The position numbers and the translations under genes are program-made. The notes beneath the pieces are model-generated. The model was given only the letters and a program-made list of their open reading frames with translations, ran no database searches and had not been told where the DNA came from. A DNA stretch of 64,000 nucleotides from Pseudoxanthomonas spadix (GTDB lineage: Bacteria; Pseudomonadota; Gammaproteobacteria; Xanthomonadales; Xanthomonadaceae): positions 248,001 through 312,000 of the forward strand of contig NZ_RDQN01000001.1 in NCBI RefSeq assembly GCF_003703395.1, in the 5' to 3' direction. Position 1 is the stretch's first letter. Every line of letters starts with the position of its first letter. Positions 12,398 to 20,201 of this stretch are shown piece by piece.

Positions 12398-13057
12398 ATG
12401 GAAAGTCATTTCGAAGACCGGCATGCAGCTGGCCGACTTCTGGCTGGAGCGCTTCGTGCCTATGCTGGTCGAAGCGACCTCGTTGTCCTGGCGCTTGCTC
12501 GCGGTGGAGTTCCCGTGGGCTACGAGGTGGCCAAGGCCCTTGGCGCCGAGTTCGACGTGCTCATCGTGCGCAAACTCGGTCTGCCACATCACCCGGAACT
12601 GGCGATGGGCGCCATCGCGTCCGGTGGCGCAATCGATCTCAACCGCAATGTGATTGCAATGTCCGGCGTCACCCAGCGCGACATCGAAGGCGTGCTGGCG
12701 CAGGAATATCGCGAACTTACACGGCGGGAAGCGCTTTACCGTGGCGCCCGTCCTGCGGCGCGGATCGAAGGGCGCACGGTCATCGTCGTCGACGACGGCA
12801 TTGCCACCGGAGCGTCGATGCGCGCCGCACTCAAGGCGCTTCGCACGCGCAAGCCGGCAAAAATCATCGTCGCCGTTCCCGTTGCACCCATCGACACGCG
12901 AGAACGCCTGCAGGATGTGGCCGACGAATTCGTCTGCGTGCTCAGTCCGGCCGATTTCCAGGCGGTCGGTCAGTTTTACCGGAACTTCGATCAGACCAGC
13001 GACGACGAGGTGCGCACCCTGCTGGCGAAATTCGACTCCACCGGAGCACTGAAATGA
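12398..13057 (+). CDS. phosphoribosyltransferase-domain protein
   Basis: A 219-residue type I phosphoribosyltransferase. The PRPP-binding loop is in VIVVDDGIATGASM, near residue 130. The N-terminal half contains ALARGGVPVGYEVAKALGA and VRKLGLPHHPELAMGA, which fit the group often found beside erythromycin-esterase homologues in stress clusters. The substrate base is unknown. It is the first gene behind the FNR/Anr-type promoter, and its last four bases overlap the start of the next gene, so the two are translationally coupled. Confidence 0.85.
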   Translation: MESHFEDRHAAGRLLAGALRAYAGRSDLVVLALARGGVPVGYEVAKALGAEFDVLIVRKLGLPHHPELAMGAIASGGAIDLNRNVIAMSGVTQRDIEGVLAQEYRELTRREALYRGARPAARIEGRTVIVVDDGIATGASMRAALKALRTRKPAKIIVAVPVAPIDTRERLQDVADEFVCVLSPADFQAVGQFYRNFDQTSDDEVRTLLAKFDSTGALK

Positions 13058-14370
13058 CCACACCGATGACGCCCTTTCTGGCGACACGCGCACTGGCGCA
13101 GCGGCTGCAAGAGCGCGCCACGGACTATGACGCCCTGCTGGAGATGGCTGCCGACCGGCGTTTCGTGCTGCTCGGCGAGGCGACCCACGGCACGCAGGAG
13201 TTCTATCGCATGCGCGCGGAGATCACCCGCAGGTTGATTGCCGAGCACGGCTTCGATGCCGTTGCCGTCGAGGCCGACTGGCCCGATGCGTGGCGGGTCA
13301 ACCGCTACGTTCAGGGCGACGGTGATGACGATGCCGCATCGGCGCTCGACGACTTCGAGCGTTTTCCCCAGTGGATGTGGCGCAACCGCGAAGTCCTGAA
13401 TTTCATCTCATGGCTGCGCACTTGCAACGCCGATCTCGGTCCGCAAGCCCGCGTCGGTTTCTACGGGCTGGATCTCTACAGCCTCTACCGCTCAACCGAC
13501 GCCGTGATCCGCTACCTGCAGCAAGTCGATCCCGAGCAGGCGGAAATCGCCCGCGGTCGTTATGCAGCGCTCGATCATGTGCGCGAGCCCCAGGTGTACG
13601 GCTATCAGGCGGCCTTCGGCCAGCGTCCGGCCGCCCGCGAGGCGACAGTGGCGCAGTTGCTGCAGCTGCGCGAGGACGCGCAGGCCTATCTCGAACGCAA
13701 CGGCCTGGCGGCGATCGATGCGCATTTCTTTGCCGAGCGCAACGCGGCCGTGGTGGTCAATGCCGAGACCTATTACCGCGCCATGTTCGGTCGACGCATC
13801 AACACCTGGAATCTGCGCGACGCCCATATGCGCGATACCCTGCTGGCGCTGGCGGATTACCGGATTCGCCGTGGCGGGACCGGCAAGGTGGTCGTCTGGG
13901 CGCACAACTCGCATCTGGGCGACGCGCGAGCGACCGAGGCGCATCTGCGCGGCGAATGGAACCTGGGCCAGCTCATGCGGCAGGAGGTCGGGGACAAGGC
14001 GCTGCTGGTGGGTTTCACCACCTACACAGGCCACGTTTCGGCGGCCTCGCAGTGGGATGGCGAGGTCGAACACAAATGGGTCCGGCCCGCGCTGCATGAC
14101 AGTTACGAATACCTGTTTCACAGTACGGGCATCGACCGCTTCTTCCTGAAGCTGAACGACCCCGCGGCCGAACCCCTGCGAGAAACCATGCTGGAGCGCG
14201 CCATTGGGGTGATCTATGTGCCGCAGACCGAGCGCGCGAGCCATTATTTCGTCACCTCGCTGGCCCAGCAATTCGATGCAGTGTTCCATCTCGACGAAAC
14301 CGCTGCGCTCGAACCCCTGGATGCGCCGCGCCATTGGCACTGGCCCGAAGCCGTGGAAGCTGCGGCCTGA
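13054..14370 (+). CDS. erythromycin esterase family protein
   Basis: A 438-residue member of the erythromycin-esterase family (PF05139). The characteristic opening LLGEATHGTQEFYRMRAEIT lies near residue 35 and is followed by VAVEADWPDAWRVNRYVQG. A later segment, VVWAHNSHLGDARAT, carries conserved His residues. Few members have been shown to hydrolyse macrolides. In stress clusters beside phosphoribosyltransferases the true substrate is unknown, so calling it a resistance gene would be over-interpretation. It overlaps the upstream gene by four bases and is followed six bases later by an alpha/beta hydrolase. Confidence 0.88.
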   Translation: MTTPMTPFLATRALAQRLQERATDYDALLEMAADRRFVLLGEATHGTQEFYRMRAEITRRLIAEHGFDAVAVEADWPDAWRVNRYVQGDGDDDAASALDDFERFPQWMWRNREVLNFISWLRTCNADLGPQARVGFYGLDLYSLYRSTDAVIRYLQQVDPEQAEIARGRYAALDHVREPQVYGYQAAFGQRPAAREATVAQLLQLREDAQAYLERNGLAAIDAHFFAERNAAVVVNAETYYRAMFGRRINTWNLRDAHMRDTLLALADYRIRRGGTGKVVVWAHNSHLGDARATEAHLRGEWNLGQLMRQEVGDKALLVGFTTYTGHVSAASQWDGEVEHKWVRPALHDSYEYLFHSTGIDRFFLKLNDPAAEPLRETMLERAIGVIYVPQTERASHYFVTSLAQQFDAVFHLDETAALEPLDAPRHWHWPEAVEAAA

Positions 14371-14376
14371 AGACCC

Positions 14377-15048
14377 ATGCCCATGTCCCCCGTCCAGATC
14401 CTCGACGTGGCCATCCCTTCCGGAAGAGCCCTGCTGCAGGGCAGTCTGGTCATGCCACCGAACGCGCTCGGCATCGTGGCCTTCGCACACGGCAGCGGCA
14501 GCAGCCGTTTCAGCCGTCGCAACCAGCGTGTGGCGCAATTCCTGAATCAGGCGAAGCTTGCCACCCTGTTGTTCGACCTGCTCACTGCCGAGGAAAACAC
14601 GCGCGATCTGGCCACCGCCGAATATCGATTCGACATTCCACTGCTTGCAAGGCGCCTGACATCTGCCGTCGACTGGCTGGGCAATGAAACCGTGTCGCGA
14701 TCACTGGCGGTTGGGCTGTTTGGTGCCAGCACCGGCGCTGCGGCCGCGTTGATCACCGCTGCAGACCGTCCGCATTCGGTCGCCGCGGTGGTGTCGCGCG
14801 GTGGCCGGCCCGACCTGGCTGGCGAGGCGCTCGGCCGGGTTCGCGCGCCGACCCTGCTCATCGTCGGCGGCTGGGACACAGACGTCATCGCACTGAACGA
14901 ACGGGCAGCGCAGCGGCTCTCCTGCGAGCATCGCATCACCATCGTCCCGGAGGCGACCCATCTTTTCGAGGAGCCGGGCAAGCTGGACGAGGTGTCCAGG
15001 CTGGCCAGCGCGTGGTTCGTGAGGTGCCTGAGCGCCGCCGGTGCCTGA
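14377..15048 (+). CDS. dienelactone-hydrolase-like alpha/beta hydrolase
   Basis: A 223-residue alpha/beta hydrolase. The nucleophile elbow reads GLFGASTGAAAAL (residues 110-122), with Ser as nucleophile. An Asp follows in GGWDTDVIAL and a His in VPEATHLFEEPG, completing a plausible triad. The oxyanion region is FAHGSGSSRFS near residue 37. The substrate is unknown. It is the third gene of the FNR-box cluster, after the phosphoribosyltransferase and the esterase homologue, and probably shares their transcript. Confidence 0.85.
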   Translation: MPMSPVQILDVAIPSGRALLQGSLVMPPNALGIVAFAHGSGSSRFSRRNQRVAQFLNQAKLATLLFDLLTAEENTRDLATAEYRFDIPLLARRLTSAVDWLGNETVSRSLAVGLFGASTGAAAALITAADRPHSVAAVVSRGGRPDLAGEALGRVRAPTLLIVGGWDTDVIALNERAAQRLSCEHRITIVPEATHLFEEPGKLDEVSRLASAWFVRCLSAAGA

Positions 15049-15291
15049 TGTGTATCGGCCAAGTGGCCTGGTCTCGCTGCAGTGCGTGGGAACAGTTCAA
15101 GTGAACACCGTATCGATCACCCCATCGAGAGCGGGAATCAACATGCAAGTCGAAGAGGTCCTTACGCATCCCGGTCGCGCAATCCCCGCCGCGGCCAATC
15201 GGAATCATTCCCTTCACCGGCCGCCGTTCAAAGCATGCGGGTCATTTGACGGCAGCATCTTCATTCACGGCCCGCTGACGAGAGGTGCATC
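15049..15291. other. intergenic region before hsp20, possible gene remnant
   Basis: No complete gene is seen. An ATG at 15143 opens with MQVEEVLTHPGRAIPAA, which resembles the start of a CBS-domain protein, then loses any resemblance; it may be a decayed gene. A TTGACG at 15246-15251 could be a -35 element, but no matching -10 is present. An AGAGG sequence precedes the hsp20 ATG. Confidence 0.35.
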
Positions 15292-15735
15292 ATGGCTTTA
15301 GTGAAATGGGATCCTTGGCATGAAATCGAAGACATGTTCGACCGGTATACCCGCGCCATGGGAATGCGTCGTACAGGGGGCGGAAGCGAGATCGCCGCCG
15401 TGGCGGATTGGTCCCCGCAGGTGGACATCACGGAGGGACCGGACGAGTTCACGATCAAGGCCGAGATTCCCGAGGTGAACAAGGACGATGTCAAGATCAC
15501 GATCGACAACGGAGTGGTCACCATCCAGGGCGAGCGCAAGCAGGAGAAAGAAGAAAAGGACAAGAAATTCCATCGCATCGAACGGTTCTATGGCAGTTTC
15601 AGCCGCAGTTTCTCGCTACCCGATAATGTCAGCGCAAGTGCGGCCAAGGCGACCTTCAAGGATGGCGTGCTGACCCTGCAAATCCCCAAGACAGCCGAAA
15701 CCAAGCCCAAAGGCATCGAAGTCAAGGTGGAGTGA
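15292..15735 (+). CDS. Hsp20/alpha-crystallin small heat shock protein
   Basis: A 147-residue small heat shock protein that would hold unfolding proteins in the cytoplasm for refolding by DnaK/ClpB. The N-terminal arm (residues 1-40) is followed by an alpha-crystallin domain that starts near WSPQVDITEGPDEF. The conserved FKDGVLTLQIPK motif lies near residue 122, and the C-terminal IEVKV provides the I-x-V anchor used for oligomer assembly. It lies 243 bases behind the hydrolase gene, so it may have its own promoter. A short hairpin overlaps its stop codon. Confidence 0.95.
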   Translation: MALVKWDPWHEIEDMFDRYTRAMGMRRTGGGSEIAAVADWSPQVDITEGPDEFTIKAEIPEVNKDDVKITIDNGVVTIQGERKQEKEEKDKKFHRIERFYGSFSRSFSLPDNVSASAAKATFKDGVLTLQIPKTAETKPKGIEVKVE

Positions 15736-15750
15736 CCGGATTTTCCGGTC
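15734..15750 (+). terminator. short hairpin overlapping the hsp20 stop codon
   Basis: GACCGGA, loop TTT, TCCGGTC forms a perfect seven-base stem. The run after it is TGTCTGTC rather than a clean T tract, so it is a weak intrinsic terminator or an mRNA 3' stabiliser. The following 270 bases (to 16023) contain nothing I recognise. Confidence 0.5.
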
Positions 15751-16023
15751 TGTCTGTCGCATCTGGCGGGCTGCCTGTTGGTGTCCTGCCAGATGCGGTG
15801 GCCGATCCTCCCCCATGGCCACTCCATTTGTGCACCCGCGTTGTCCCCCAGACGGGGAGGATGCAAGGCGGAGGGCCTGCGGCCACCGTGGGCACAGACC
15901 GGGGACAAGCCGATGGACGGCTGACGCCGCCCACACCTTGGCCCCCGCCTGCACCCACTTCGCCCCAGAAGGGCCAAAAGCAAAAGGCACCACCACCGAG
16001 CAGGCGAGCCGCAGAAGGCTCGC

Positions 16024-16317
16024 CTACGCGAACAACAACGGTGCGTAGTCCATCGCGCCGTGCAACACATGGACGATCAGCACTCGATCCGCCGCGACAC
16101 GATAGAAGATCAAATAGGGGCCATGCACGCAGCGGCGGATGCCGTGCCGCTCATAGCGGGACACGAGCGGGAAAGCCTCCGGTGTCAGCGCCAAATCCAT
16201 GCACTTTTCACGCAGTTCGCGCACAAAGGTCAGCGCTCGGCGCGGGTTATCTTTGGCGATGTAATCGCCGATGCGTTCAAGGTCGCCCTCGGCCTCCGCC
16301 GACAGCTGCACGATCAT
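16024..16317 (-). CDS. parE: ParE/RelE-type toxin
   Basis: A 97-residue toxin of the ParE/RelE superfamily, the downstream partner of the antitoxin that starts at 16572. Family features are the opening SAEAEGDLERIGDYIAKDNP, the FVRELREKCMDLA helix, and the strand pair ending VHGPYLIFYRVAADRVLIVHVLHG. ParE proteins poison DNA gyrase, but the target here is inferred from family only. Six bases separate it from the antitoxin gene, and both are read on the minus strand, opposite to the surrounding stress genes. Confidence 0.9.
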   Translation of the reverse strand: MIVQLSAEAEGDLERIGDYIAKDNPRRALTFVRELREKCMDLALTPEAFPLVSRYERHGIRRCVHGPYLIFYRVAADRVLIVHVLHGAMDYAPLLFA

Positions 16318-16323
16318 GCGGTG

Positions 16324-16572
16324 CTAGCCCGCCTGCGCTCGATACTTCGCTTCAAGCCGATCAAACACGGCTTCGGCAGGCTTCGTCCGCCCGGCGTCGG
16401 CGTCGGCCATGCCACGGGCGATGGAAGCGTCCAACGCTGCGAGACGGGTTTCCCGATCTTGAACCAGGCGCACCCCTTCGCGCAGCACTTCGCTCTTCGA
16501 GCCGTAACGGCCAGAGGCGACTAGCTGCGCCACATAGTGCTCAAGTAGTTGGCCGAGGTCGGCGCTGATCAT
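16324..16572 (-). CDS. parD: ParD-type antitoxin
   Basis: An 82-residue ribbon-helix-helix antitoxin. It opens with ISADLGQLLEHYVAQLVASG and continues YGSKSEVLREGVRLV, which is typical ParD. The N-terminal ribbon-helix-helix fold binds DNA as a dimer, and the charged C terminus would wrap the toxin. The start at 16572 is preferred over an in-frame ATG at 16602 because the family begins here and an AAGGTG sequence lies eight bases upstream. The promoter carries a perfect palindrome, probably its own operator. Confidence 0.9.
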   Translation of the reverse strand: MISADLGQLLEHYVAQLVASGRYGSKSEVLREGVRLVQDRETRLAALDASIARGMADADAGRTKPAEAVFDRLEAKYRAQAG

Positions 16573-16601
16573 GGTGTTCACCTTCACTAGGAAGCTGGCC
16601 A

Positions 16602-16631
16602 AGGATAGCTCGCTTGATAACTGTTATCAAG
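16602..16631 (-). promoter_or_regulatory. parDE promoter with palindromic operator
   Basis: On the minus strand TTGATA (16630-16625), a 17-base spacer and TATCCT (16607-16602) form a good sigma70 promoter 29 bases before the parD ATG. The perfect 19-bp palindrome CTTGATAACTGTTATCAAG (16613-16631, plus-strand reading) covers the -35 element and half the spacer. Binding by ParD or the ParDE complex there would block RNA polymerase. This is the usual autoregulatory layout, but binding itself is inferred. Confidence 0.75.
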
Positions 16632-16674
16632 ACGCCTTTCGGTCGCCAACTGCCCGCTGGCTTCTGCCGTGGCT

Positions 16675-16745
16675 GCTGTCGCCGATAGGGGCCGTGTCGA
16701 AAATGATGTGCGCGTAATCCTGTGTCAGCGCCGCATCGGGCAGCA
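16675..16745 (-). pseudogene. fragment resembling an ArsA-type ATPase
   Basis: On the minus strand these bases read LPDAALTQDYAHIIFDTAPIG. This resembles the switch-region segment HIIFDTAPTG of arsenite-pump ATPases (ArsA) and related P-loop proteins. No start, P-loop or remaining domain is present, so it is at most a decayed fragment. The rest of 16632-16874 shows no gene. A 10-bp palindrome TGACATGTCA lies at 16775-16784 with no clear promoter around it. Confidence 0.35.
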
Positions 16746-16874
16746 CGCCTCGCACCGGGCCGACAATCTATGATTGACATGTCAGGGCGGTCAACGCCCA
16801 TTGGCATCGGTGGCTCCTGACTCCGGCGGTTCGCCGCGCCATGCTGGTGCTTTCACAGGCAGACGCGGTATTCC

Positions 16875-19328
16875 ATGGCAATCAACGGGCCCGGCGTGAC
16901 ACAAGTGCGTCAGCTCGCAGAGGATTTGGGCAACACGATGGGTGATCTGGACGATTTGAAGAAACCGCAGTTCGCCCTGGATGCTCCCGGCCGTCCCGGC
17001 ATCGCGCCGACCTGGAGCAGCAGTGCGAAAGATGCCGTGGGCTGTTCGCTCGGGCTTTCGCGGCTGTGGTTCACCACCGGCTTCGGGATCCTCAACGAGG
17101 TCTATTACCCGCGTGTCGACCTTCCCCAGATCCGCGATCTGGGCTTCATCGTGGCCGATGGCCGCGGCTTCTGGTCCGAAGTCAAGCGACTGGAAAACTA
17201 CACGGTAAATTTCGTGGCGCCGGGGGTTGCGGCCCTGGAAATCAGCCACCACCACCCGCGGTACACCCTGCGGTTGCGGATCTCGCCAGATCCGCGACGC
17301 GACGTGCTGGCGATCGAGGTTCGGCTGGACGGCGACGCGCAGCTGCGGCCCTACGTGCTGCTCGCCCCCCGCCTGGGGGCAACCGGCCATGGCAACCGCG
17401 CCACGGTCGGGCGCCATCGTGGCCGCTGCGTGCTGCTGGCCGGGCAAGGGCCTTTCGCGCTGGCCCTCGCCGCCGTGGATGAGGACCAGCGCGACGCGTT
17501 CAGCGCGGCCAGCGCCGGTTACGTGGGTCACAGCGACGGCTGGCAGGATTTTGCCCGCAACGGTGCCTTGACCTGGCGTTATCCCAGTGCCGGTCCGGGC
17601 AATGTCGCCCTGACCGGCGAACTGCCGCGCCGGGCAGTGCTGGCCCTGGGCTTCGGCAGCAGCATGAGCGCGGCGGCGACTCTGGCCATCTCCAGCCTGC
17701 TGCAACCGTTCGACATGCTCCTGCAACATCAGGTCGCCGATTGGGAGGCCTGGCAGGCGCGCCGCAGTGAGCGCTTTGCGGTGCCGCTGGATCTTCCCGA
17801 TTCCCTGCGCCGGCAGTTGCAGGTCTCGGCCATGGTCCTGCGCACCCATCTGGACAAGACCTATCCGGGGGCGATGGTGGCCAGCCTCAGCGTTCCCTGG
17901 GGCGACACGGGGGAAGAGCGGGGCGGTTACCACCTGGTTTGGCCGCGCGACCTGGTGGAATGTGCAGGCGCGCTGCTGGCCCTGGGCGCCGAGGAGGAAG
18001 CCCGCGACACCCTGCGCTACCTGATCGCCAGCCAGCACGAGGGCGGCCACTGGAGCCAGAACCAATGGCTGGGCGGCAAACCCTTCTGGTCGGGGGTCCA
18101 GCTGGACGAAACGGCCTTCCCGGTGCTGTTGGCTGCAGCAATCGATGAACGGGGCGGCCTGGGTGGAATCGAAGTGGGCGCCATGGTCGGCCAGGCGCTG
18201 GGCTTCATTGCCCTGCAGGGGCCGGTCACCCAGCAGGATCGCTGGGAAGAAAACAGCGGCATCAACAGCTTCACGCTTGCCGCCTGTATCGCTGCCCTGG
18301 TGGCGGGCAGTGACTTCGTGGCCGAGGACGCCCGCCAATGGGTGCTGGCGCTGGCCGACTACTGGAATGATCGCCTCGAATCCTGGGCCGTGGCCCGCAA
18401 CACCGAACTGGCGGACCGTCTGGGCGTGCCGGCCTACCATGTGCGCACCGCTCCCGCGGAAGTGCTGCAGCAGGGAGCGGCCGCCCTGCGCCGGCCGCTG
18501 CCGGTCCGCAACCGCGAAGATGGTCTGATCCTGCCGGCCGATGAGCACGTTTCCACCGACTTTCTCCAGCTGGTGCGCTTCGGTCTGCGGCTTGCCGATG
18601 ATCCCTTGATCCTCGACAGCCTGGCGGTGGTGGATCATCTGCTCAAGGTCGACACGCCGGCCGGACCGGTGTGGCGGCGCTACAACGGCGACGGCTATGG
18701 CGAACACGACGATGGCCGCGCCTACGACGGCACCGGTCGCGGACGGCCCTGGCCCCTGCTGACCGGCGAGCGCGGGCACTATGCGCTGGCCGCAGGTCAG
18801 GACCCCTTGCCCTGGCTGGAGACCATGGCGGGGCTGGCAAATGCCACTGGCCTCATCCCCGAGCAGGTCTGGGATGGCCCGGACGTGCCGGCGCGGCGCC
18901 TGGTCTTCGGGCGTCCGACGGGGGCGGCCATGCCCCTGGTCTGGGCCCATGCGGAGTTCACCAAGCTGATGGTGTCGCGCCATCTGGGCGCTCCGTTCGA
19001 CCGGCCCCGAGCGGTCTGGGCGCGCTACAAGGGACAGCGTCCGCGCATCCAGCGCGCGTTCTGGTCGCAGATGGCGCCCATCGGCACCCTCCAGCCCGGG
19101 CTTGGGCTGGTGATCCTGTTGCCTGCGCCAGCCCTGATCCACTGGGGCGTCGACGGCTGGCAGGACACCCAGGACCTGATCAGCGTCGACAGCGGCCTGG
19201 GTTTTCAGGTGGCGGAGCTGGACGTCCGGTCCCTGCGGCCCGGCCAGCGCCTGGATTTCACGTTCCGATGGCAGGTGTCCAGCACCTGGGTGGGCTGCGA
19301 CTATCATGTGAGGGTGGAAACCGACTGA
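16875..19328 (+). CDS. glucan 1,4-alpha-glucosidase (GH15 glucoamylase)
   Basis: An 817-residue GH15 enzyme that releases glucose from the non-reducing ends of alpha-glucans. The N-terminal beta-sandwich covers about residues 1-290 and the alpha/alpha barrel about 300-690. The general acid lies in RWEENSG (Glu458/459) and the general base is Glu663 in GLIPEQVWDG. A further all-beta C-terminal section follows. No signal peptide is visible, so it probably acts on internal glycogen or dextrins. It belongs to the acquired stress region and is followed 41 bases later by a small unknown gene. Confidence 0.92.
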   Translation: MAINGPGVTQVRQLAEDLGNTMGDLDDLKKPQFALDAPGRPGIAPTWSSSAKDAVGCSLGLSRLWFTTGFGILNEVYYPRVDLPQIRDLGFIVADGRGFWSEVKRLENYTVNFVAPGVAALEISHHHPRYTLRLRISPDPRRDVLAIEVRLDGDAQLRPYVLLAPRLGATGHGNRATVGRHRGRCVLLAGQGPFALALAAVDEDQRDAFSAASAGYVGHSDGWQDFARNGALTWRYPSAGPGNVALTGELPRRAVLALGFGSSMSAAATLAISSLLQPFDMLLQHQVADWEAWQARRSERFAVPLDLPDSLRRQLQVSAMVLRTHLDKTYPGAMVASLSVPWGDTGEERGGYHLVWPRDLVECAGALLALGAEEEARDTLRYLIASQHEGGHWSQNQWLGGKPFWSGVQLDETAFPVLLAAAIDERGGLGGIEVGAMVGQALGFIALQGPVTQQDRWEENSGINSFTLAACIAALVAGSDFVAEDARQWVLALADYWNDRLESWAVARNTELADRLGVPAYHVRTAPAEVLQQGAAALRRPLPVRNREDGLILPADEHVSTDFLQLVRFGLRLADDPLILDSLAVVDHLLKVDTPAGPVWRRYNGDGYGEHDDGRAYDGTGRGRPWPLLTGERGHYALAAGQDPLPWLETMAGLANATGLIPEQVWDGPDVPARRLVFGRPTGAAMPLVWAHAEFTKLMVSRHLGAPFDRPRAVWARYKGQRPRIQRAFWSQMAPIGTLQPGLGLVILLPAPALIHWGVDGWQDTQDLISVDSGLGFQVAELDVRSLRPGQRLDFTFRWQVSSTWVGCDYHVRVETD

Positions 19329-19369
19329 CTGGGGTCGGTTGCGGTCCGCACTGCGGCCGGAGGCGTCCG

Positions 19370-19660
19370 ATGAGACTTGTGATCCGGGATAGCTGGTTCC
19401 CCGCGGGAACCCGAATCGACATCGAGGCAGGCCAGGATGAACTGGCCTTTGTCCGCTGCACCTTCGAGGGCGGTGAAGTCGTGGTGGATGCGGCGGTCGA
19501 CCGTCCGATCTTCCTGGCCTGCCTGTTCCAGGGGACCCGATTCAGTGGCCAGCCCCTGTCGGCGCGCATTTCCCATGAATGCCATTGGTGTGCCCCGGCA
19601 ACCGAGGCCTCTGCTTCCGCCCCCGTCGGAACGGCTGGCCACGACGTGCATCCCGGATAA
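19370..19660 (+). CDS. small hypothetical protein linked to the glucoamylase gene
   Basis: A 96-residue protein with no recognised family. The core residues 1-66 alternate short beta-like segments such as LAFVRCTFEGG and IFLACLFQGTRF. This F-x-x-C-x-F-x-G pattern recalls a pentapeptide-repeat or right-handed beta-helix fragment. The last 25 residues are Ala/Pro/Ser-rich and may be disordered. A good GGAGG lies eight bases before the ATG, which supports a real gene. It follows the glucoamylase by 41 bases and is probably cotranscribed with it. The 200 bases after it hold no gene. Confidence 0.6.
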   Translation: MRLVIRDSWFPAGTRIDIEAGQDELAFVRCTFEGGEVVVDAAVDRPIFLACLFQGTRFSGQPLSARISHECHWCAPATEASASAPVGTAGHDVHPG

Positions 19661-19831
19661 CCATCTGCCGCCAATCCGGGGCGGGGCGCGGCGGCCCACG
19701 AACATGCGGGCAAGCTCGGGATCCTTGCAGGCGTCTTCGGCTGACTCAATCCACGGATGCGAGCCGCATGGCCGCAAGCGGGGGGCGCAGCTCGGGGACG
19801 TTCCATCGGTTGTCCGGGCGCACGGATTGTG

Positions 19832-19851
19832 TTAACGTGATAGCGCGTTAA
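19832..19851 (+). promoter_or_regulatory. inverted repeat upstream of hisR, candidate operator
   Basis: TTAACG (19832-19837) and CGTTAA (19846-19851) form a perfect inverted repeat with an eight-base spacer. It lies 15 bases before the start of the TrpR-family gene that heads the his operon. The position suits autorepression of the whole operon by that regulator when histidine is plentiful. The regulator-site pairing is inference. Confidence 0.6.
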
Positions 19852-19866
19852 TACATTGAGACATCC

Positions 19867-20190
19867 ATGAAGCGTCGCACCGACATCGACGAGAAGACCG
19901 CCAGCCTGGCCCTGCAGGCGCTGGCCCGGGCCCTGGCCGGCCTGTCCCGGCCGGAGGACGTGCGCGCGTTTCTGCAGGACCTGTGCACCCCCGCCGAACT
20001 GGAGGCCATGGCCGACCGCTGGCGGGTGGTGCCGCTGATCCTCAAGGGTGTGCCGTATCGCGAAATCCACGAACTGACCGAAGTCAGCGTCACCACCATC
20101 GGGCGCGTCGCGCGCACGCTGGAGACCGGCGCCGGCGGCTATGCCGCTGCGCTGCGTCGCCAGCAGTCGCGCACCAGCGCCGCACAGTGA
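19867..20190 (+). CDS. hisR: TrpR/YerC-family regulator, probable his operon repressor
   Basis: A 107-residue protein of the TrpR-like YerC/YecD family. The all-helical domain contains [20 protein letters not shown] and a helix-turn-helix around [21 protein letters not shown] (residues 59-79). Xanthomonadales his operons commonly start with such a gene, and comparative regulon work names it HisR with histidine as presumed effector. Here it heads an unbroken hisGDCBHAF-IE run, and a perfect inverted repeat lies just before it. Direct evidence of repression is not in the sequence. Confidence 0.82.
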   Translation: MKRRTDIDEKTASLALQALARALAGLSRPEDVRAFLQDLCTPAELEAMADRWRVVPLILKGVPYREIHELTEVSVTTIGRVARTLETGAGGYAAALRRQQSRTSAAQ

Positions 20191-20201
20191 AGTCCACCCT
20201 C

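Noticed and set aside
13054-14370. A macrolide resistance gene
   Set aside because: The family name comes from erythromycin esterases, but this member sits in a stress operon, and nothing in the sequence shows activity on macrolides.
16791-19307. An 838-codon open frame on the minus strand opposite the glucoamylase
   Set aside because: It mirrors the GH15 gene codon by codon and shows no domain; the plus strand has catalytic motifs.
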